Shown: in pieces, positions 6,328 to 10,035 of the stretch
Numbering within the stretch: position 1 is the stretch's first letter
Layout: each line of letters opens with the position of its first letter
DNA from: Bacillota bacterium
GTDB lineage: Bacteria > Bacillota > UBA4882 > UBA10575
Assembly (NCBI GenBank): GCA_012521315.1
Contig: JAAYMP010000115.1
Coordinates: forward strand, 1 to 10,035
Length of the DNA: 10,035 nt
Direction: 5' to 3'
Translations under genes and position numbers: made by a program
Notes under the pieces: model-generated
Told to the model about the DNA's origin: nothing
What the model saw: only the letters and a program-made list of their open reading frames with translations
Database searches by the model: none

Positions 6328-6413
6328 GCAAGCCACCTCCACGAGCATATTATTGCCATGACCGGTTTGAAAAAAACTGGGCAAGGGGAGTTTTTATTCT
6401 GGAGGAGAAAGCC

Positions 6414-7514
6414 ATGCTCACGGATGAGGCTTTGTACTGGATTGCTTTGCATAAAGCCCCGGGAATCGGGCCGAAGCGGTTTTACCGGTTGCTGGCGGTC
6501 TTCGGGACGGCACGGGCGGCGTGGGAAGCGGAGCCGCGGGCCCTTGTCGAAGTGCTCGGGCGGAAAGTCGCAGCCGATCTGGTCGCTTTCCGCCGGACCT
6601 GTGCGCCGGCGGCCGAAGGGGAAAGCGTGCAGAAGGCCGGGTGCCGGGTTTTGTTGGCCTGCGACTCCGCGTACCCGGTCTTGTTGAAGCAGACGAGCGA
6701 TCCGCCGCCGGTTTTGTATTATAAAGGGGAGTTTAAACCCTCCGACCAACTGGCGGTGGCGATTGTCGGTTCCCGCCGGGCAACGCCACGCGGTTTGAAC
6801 ACCGCTCGCGAACTGGCAGCCGACCTGGCCGCCCAGGGGGTGACGATCGTGAGCGGCTTGGCCCGGGGGATTGATTCCGCCGCCCACCGCGGGGCTTTGC
6901 AGGTGGAAGGAGGACGGACGATCGCCGTTTTAGGATCGGGGCTCGACCAGGTCTACCCGCCGGAAAATGCTGGTTTGATGCAGGCAATTGCCGAACGGGG
7001 GGTGGTCTGTTCCGAGTTTCCACTGGGGACGCCCCCTTATGCCGCCAACTTCCCCGCCCGGAACCGGGTGATCAGCGGGCTCAGTTTGGCGGTGACGGTG
7101 GTGGAAGCCACCGCCGACAGCGGTTCCTTGATCACGGCCGACTTTGCTTTGGAACAGGGCCGGGACGTTTTCGCCGTTCCGGGTCCGGTTGAACGGGAAG
7201 GAAGTAAAGGGCCCCACCGCTTAATCAAACAGGGGGCTTTTTTGGTCGAAGGGCCCAATGACATCCTGGCCGCCTTGAACCTGCCGCTGTTGGCCGTCGA
7301 AGCATCCACGGCCGCCCAAGCCGGTCCGGACTTGGCCTTGTCCCCGGTGGAGCAGCAGATCTGGGATCTTTTGGCGGCGGGTGAAACCCACGTTGATGAT
7401 CTGGTGCGCGCCAGCGGCCTGCCGGCCGCCGCGGTCAACTCCGCTTTGGTGATGATGGAGATGAAAAAGGTGGTCTCCCAAGTGGCGGCAAAAACTTACC
7501 GTCGTAACCGTTAA
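6414..7514 (+). CDS. dprA: DNA-processing protein DprA (Smf)
   Basis: DprA binds incoming single-stranded DNA in transformation and loads RecA; it is also kept in many bacteria not known to be competent. The 366-aa protein has a helix-hairpin-helix N-terminus (HKAPGIGPKRFYRLL), then the Rossmann-like core with GSRRATPRG (from G119), SGLARGID (147-154), LGSGLDQVYP, FPARNRVISG (213-222) and SGSLITADFALEQGR. A C-terminal winged helix (LSPVEQQIWDLL to MEMKKVVSQV) follows. ATG 6414 is eight bases after GGAGG (6401-6405). Earlier in-frame codons from 6273 would overlap the divergent small gene and add residues unlike the family. It leads the conserved Firmicutes order dprA-topA-trmFO. No terminator separates it from topA, 80 bases on. 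Confidence 0.96.
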   Translation: MLTDEALYWIALHKAPGIGPKRFYRLLAVFGTARAAWEAEPRALVEVLGRKVAADLVAFRRTCAPAAEGESVQKAGCRVLLACDSAYPVLLKQTSDPPPVLYYKGEFKPSDQLAVAIVGSRRATPRGLNTARELAADLAAQGVTIVSGLARGIDSAAHRGALQVEGGRTIAVLGSGLDQVYPPENAGLMQAIAERGVVCSEFPLGTPPYAANFPARNRVISGLSLAVTVVEATADSGSLITADFALEQGRDVFAVPGPVEREGSKGPHRLIKQGAFLVEGPNDILAALNLPLLAVEASTAAQAGPDLALSPVEQQIWDLLAAGETHVDDLVRASGLPAAAVNSALVMMEMKKVVSQVAAKTYRRNR

Positions 7515-7594
7515 AATAAACCATGGAGAAAAGGAAAGAATAGAATACACTTAATGTAGGAAGTATGGAGAACGAGGCAAAAGGAGGTGTCTTC

Positions 7595-9727
7595 ATGGCC
7601 GATAAACTGGTGATCGTGGAGTCACCGGCGAAAGCAAGGACCATCAGTAAAATTCTAGGCCGCAGTTATAAGGTCAAGGCCTCCAACGGACATATTGTTG
7701 ATCTGCCCCGGAGTCAATTTGCCGTGGATATTAAGAATAATTTTAAACCGAAATATATAACGATTCGCGGACGGGGGAAGATCATCAAAGAACTCAAGGA
7801 CTCGGTGAAAAAGGTGGACCGGGTCTATCTGGCGACCGACCCGGACCGGGAGGGGGAAGCGATCTCGTGGCATTTGGCCCAGACCCTTGAGTTAAACCCC
7901 GCTTCCGCCTGCCGGATCGAGTTTCATGAGATCACGAAAAGGGCGATCAAGGCGGCGCTGGAAAATCCGCGGCCGATCGATCTTAACCGGGTCAATGCCC
8001 AACAGGCCAGAAGGGTTCTGGACCGCCTTTTTGGTTATATGCTGAGCCCGCTCTTATGGGTTAAAGTGCGGCGCGGCCTGTCGGCGGGACGGGTCCAATC
8101 GGCGGCTTTGCGCCTCATCTGCCAGCGGGAAGCGGAGATCGAAGCTTTTCAGCCGGAAGAATACTGGACGATCGACGCCGATTTCGTCCCCGTCGGACGG
8201 GAACAGGACTTATTTACGGCAAAGCTCATCCAGGTTAACGGGGAGAAAGCCACGATTCCCGACGCCGAAACGGCCAATAATCTAAAACAACGGATTGAAG
8301 CGGCCTCCTTCCGGATTGTCGAGGTGAAAAAGCGGGAGCGCAAACGCTATCCAGCCCCGCCCTTTATCACCAGTACGCTGCAGCAGGAGGCCTCCCGCAA
8401 ACTCGGGTTCAGCGCCCGCAAGACCATGTCCGTGGCGCAAGAATTATATGAGGGCTTGGAGATTGGCAACGAAGGCAGTGTCGGTCTGATTACCTATATC
8501 CGGACCGATTCCGTGCGCGTCGCCCAAGAAGCCCAGGAAGAATGCCGGTCCGTAATCGCGGCCGAGTACGGTAAGGAGTATCTGCCGGCCAAACCGCCCT
8601 TTTATAAGACAAAATCCACCGCGGTCCAGGGGGCCCACGAGGCGATCCGCCCAACGGTGATCAGCCGCCGGCCCCAGGAAATCAAGGCTTATTTAACCCG
8701 GGACCAGTTCCGTCTCTATCAGTTTATCTGGGACCGGTTTGTGGCTAGCCAGATGGAGGCGGCCGTGTTGGATGTAATCACGGTTGAAATGGAAGGGGAC
8801 GGGTTTCTGTTCCGGGCCAACGGCAGTAAAGTAAAGTTTCCGGGCTTTTTGGTCCTTTACAAAGAGGACCAGGATGACAAGACCGAGGAAGAAGAGGGTT
8901 ATCTGCCCGAACTCCAAGCGAATACAAACCTTGCCCTCTGCGCGGTCCGGCCGGAGCAGCATTTTACCCAACCGCCGGCCCGTTACAGTGAAGCGCTGTT
9001 AGTGAAAACGTTGGAAGAAAACGGGATTGGCCGTCCCAGCACTTATGCGACGATCATTGAGACGCTCCGGAAGCGGAGTTACGTGGAGATGGAGAATAAA
9101 AGATTCAAGCCGACCGAGCTGGGCTTGGTCGTTGACCGTCTCTTAAAAGAGAACTTCCCCCGGGTTGTGGACCTGGATTTTACCGCCCGGATGGAGGAAA
9201 AGTTGGACCAGGTGGAAGAGGGGACGGTTGATTGGGTCTCGACGGTCCGTGACTTTTACGAACCTTTCTCCGCCGAACTCAAAAAAGCGGAAGAAACGGT
9301 GGAACGGGTGAAGTTGACCGAGGAAGTCAGCGAGGTCCAGTGCGAGTACTGCGGCCGGATGATGGTCTACAAGTACGGCCGTTACGGACCTTTTCTGGCG
9401 TGCCCCGGGTATCCCGAGTGTAAGAACATCAAGTCGATCCAGAAAGAGACCGGGGTGGCCTGCCCCGAATGCCAGAAGGGGCAGATCGTTGAGCGTCATT
9501 CGAAGAAAGGGCGGAAGTTTTTCGGCTGCAACCGGTATCCGGAATGCAAGTTCACCAGTTGGTACCGGCCGGCCAAAACACCTTGTCCCCAGTGCGGCAG
9601 TTTGTGTGTGGTGAAGAAGAGCAAAACCAAAGGGGAGTACATCACCTGCACCAGGCAGGGCTGCTCCTATGAACAGGCGGCGAGCACCAGGAAGAAGGAG
9701 AACCAAGGAGGAACCGCCGATGCCTAA
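7595..9727 (+). CDS. topA: DNA topoisomerase I (type IA)
   Basis: TopA relaxes negatively supercoiled DNA by cutting and passing one strand. The 710-aa protein starts with the Toprim domain: KLVIVESPAKA (E9, K13) and DPDREGEA (D82, D84, E86 for Mg2+). Y301 in GLITYIRTDS is the nucleophile, with R303 beside it. The C-terminus has three Cys4 zinc modules: CEYC...CPGYPEC, CPEC...CNRYPEC and CPQC...CTRQGC. Its length is near that of B. subtilis TopA and shorter than that of E. coli. ATG 7595 lies seven bases after GGAGG in AAGGAGGTG (7581-7589). The in-frame ATG 7565 would place that site inside the gene and is rejected. A TAGAAT at 7541-7546 could be a -10 for its own promoter but has no convincing -35. 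Its stop overlaps the trmFO start by eight bases. Confidence 0.98.
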   Translation: MADKLVIVESPAKARTISKILGRSYKVKASNGHIVDLPRSQFAVDIKNNFKPKYITIRGRGKIIKELKDSVKKVDRVYLATDPDREGEAISWHLAQTLELNPASACRIEFHEITKRAIKAALENPRPIDLNRVNAQQARRVLDRLFGYMLSPLLWVKVRRGLSAGRVQSAALRLICQREAEIEAFQPEEYWTIDADFVPVGREQDLFTAKLIQVNGEKATIPDAETANNLKQRIEAASFRIVEVKKRERKRYPAPPFITSTLQQEASRKLGFSARKTMSVAQELYEGLEIGNEGSVGLITYIRTDSVRVAQEAQEECRSVIAAEYGKEYLPAKPPFYKTKSTAVQGAHEAIRPTVISRRPQEIKAYLTRDQFRLYQFIWDRFVASQMEAAVLDVITVEMEGDGFLFRANGSKVKFPGFLVLYKEDQDDKTEEEEGYLPELQANTNLALCAVRPEQHFTQPPARYSEALLVKTLEENGIGRPSTYATIIETLRKRSYVEMENKRFKPTELGLVVDRLLKENFPRVVDLDFTARMEEKLDQVEEGTVDWVSTVRDFYEPFSAELKKAEETVERVKLTEEVSEVQCEYCGRMMVYKYGRYGPFLACPGYPECKNIKSIQKETGVACPECQKGQIVERHSKKGRKFFGCNRYPECKFTSWYRPAKTPCPQCGSLCVVKKSKTKGEYITCTRQGCSYEQAASTRKKENQGGTADA

Positions 9728-10035
9728 ACCCATCTGGGTGGTCGGCGGGGGCTTGGCGGGGACGGAGGCCGCCTGGCAGGTGGCCACGGCCGGTTATGAG
9801 GTGGTCCTCTACGAAATGCGGCCAGTGCGGATGACCCCGGCGCACACCACCGGCCTCCTGGCCGAACTGGTCTGCAGTAATTCCTTAAAGGCCAATAATC
9901 TGGAGAACGCCGCGGGACTCTTAAAAGAAGAACTCCGGCGTTTAGGTTCGTTATTAATGACCGTCGCCGAAGAGACCAAAGTCCCGGCCGGGGGAGCCCT
10001 GGCCGTGGACCGGCACCGGTTTGCGGCGGGCATCA
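9720..10035 (+). CDS. trmFO: tRNA (uracil-54-C5)-methyltransferase TrmFO, 3' end outside window
   Basis: TrmFO uses methylenetetrahydrofolate and FAD to make m5U54 (ribothymidine) in the T loop of tRNA. About 105 codons are visible. The FAD-binding motif is VVGGGLAGTEAA (residues 7-18), followed by YEMRPVRMTPAH, the conserved CSNSLKANN block and DRHRF near the window end. The frame is open at 10035, so the rest, roughly three quarters, is missing. ATG 9720 is eight bases after GGAGG (9707-9711) and lies inside the last codons of topA (TAA 9725-9727), so translation is probably coupled. The position directly after topA is usual in Firmicutes, where xerC, hslV, hslU and codY often follow. Confidence 0.96.
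   Translation, partial: MPKPIWVVGGGLAGTEAAWQVATAGYEVVLYEMRPVRMTPAHTTGLLAELVCSNSLKANNLENAAGLLKEELRRLGSLLMTVAEETKVPAGGALAVDRHRFAAGI

Noticed and set aside
7515..7594. Separate promoter for topA in the dprA-topA gap
   Set aside because: TAGAAT at 7541-7546 resembles a -10, but the -35 region 17 bases upstream matches poorly and no terminator follows dprA.
9143..9787. 214-codon open frame on the minus strand inside topA
   Set aside because: The opposite strand encodes the conserved end of TopA with its zinc modules; the antisense frame has no recognisable motif or good ribosome binding site.
1..10035. Mobile element, CRISPR array, toxin-antitoxin or defence system
   Set aside because: No transposase, integrase, repeat array or defence-type domain was seen; tRNA-Asp is intact, with no duplicated 3' end indicating an integrated element.

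Overview
The window looks like core chromosome of a Gram-positive, Firmicutes-type (Bacillota) bacterium of fairly high GC content. Three things suggest this: strong AGGAGG-type ribosome binding sites on most genes, the dprA-topA-trmFO and yqeG-yqeH gene orders typical of Firmicutes, and a TyrA with a C-terminal ACT domain. The lineage below phylum cannot be fixed from the sequence. I see no insertion sequence, prophage, CRISPR array or other mobile element, and no plainly new multi-gene system. The points of interest are two small genes, two enzymes with altered active-site motifs, and the way transcription signals are packed between genes.

Layout. Positions 3-2281 carry the end of an aromatic amino acid operon: a 5'-truncated prephenate dehydrogenase (tyrA) overlapping EPSP synthase (aroA) by ATGA. 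A PHP-family phosphoesterase (2347-3159) follows on the same strand, then a possible 31-residue microprotein (3205-3300). An AT-rich stretch holds a near-consensus promoter for a two-tRNA operon, tRNA-Val(TAC) and tRNA-Asp(GTC), which ends in a hairpin terminator at 3561-3585. The stop codon of an opposing gene lies inside that terminator's T-run. That gene (3584-4309, minus strand) encodes a membrane-anchored, coiled-coil lytic transglycosylase.

A 176-base divergent region (4310-4485) has extended -10 promoters facing both ways. Rightward from it run yqeG (HAD phosphatase) and yqeH (circularly permuted ribosome-assembly GTPase), overlapping by 8 bases. A small minus-strand zinc-ribbon gene converges on yqeH, the two stop codons overlapping by 3 to 4 bases. 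An 86-base gap then separates it from dprA (DNA uptake and recombination), topA (topoisomerase I) and trmFO (tRNA m5U54 methyltransferase, cut by the window end). topA and trmFO overlap by 8 bases.

Functionally these are housekeeping genes: shikimate, tyrosine and phenylalanine synthesis, tRNA supply and modification, 30S ribosome assembly, cell-wall turnover, and DNA topology and processing. Adjacent overlapping genes are probably translationally coupled, and the minus-strand genes are the places where transcription units meet.
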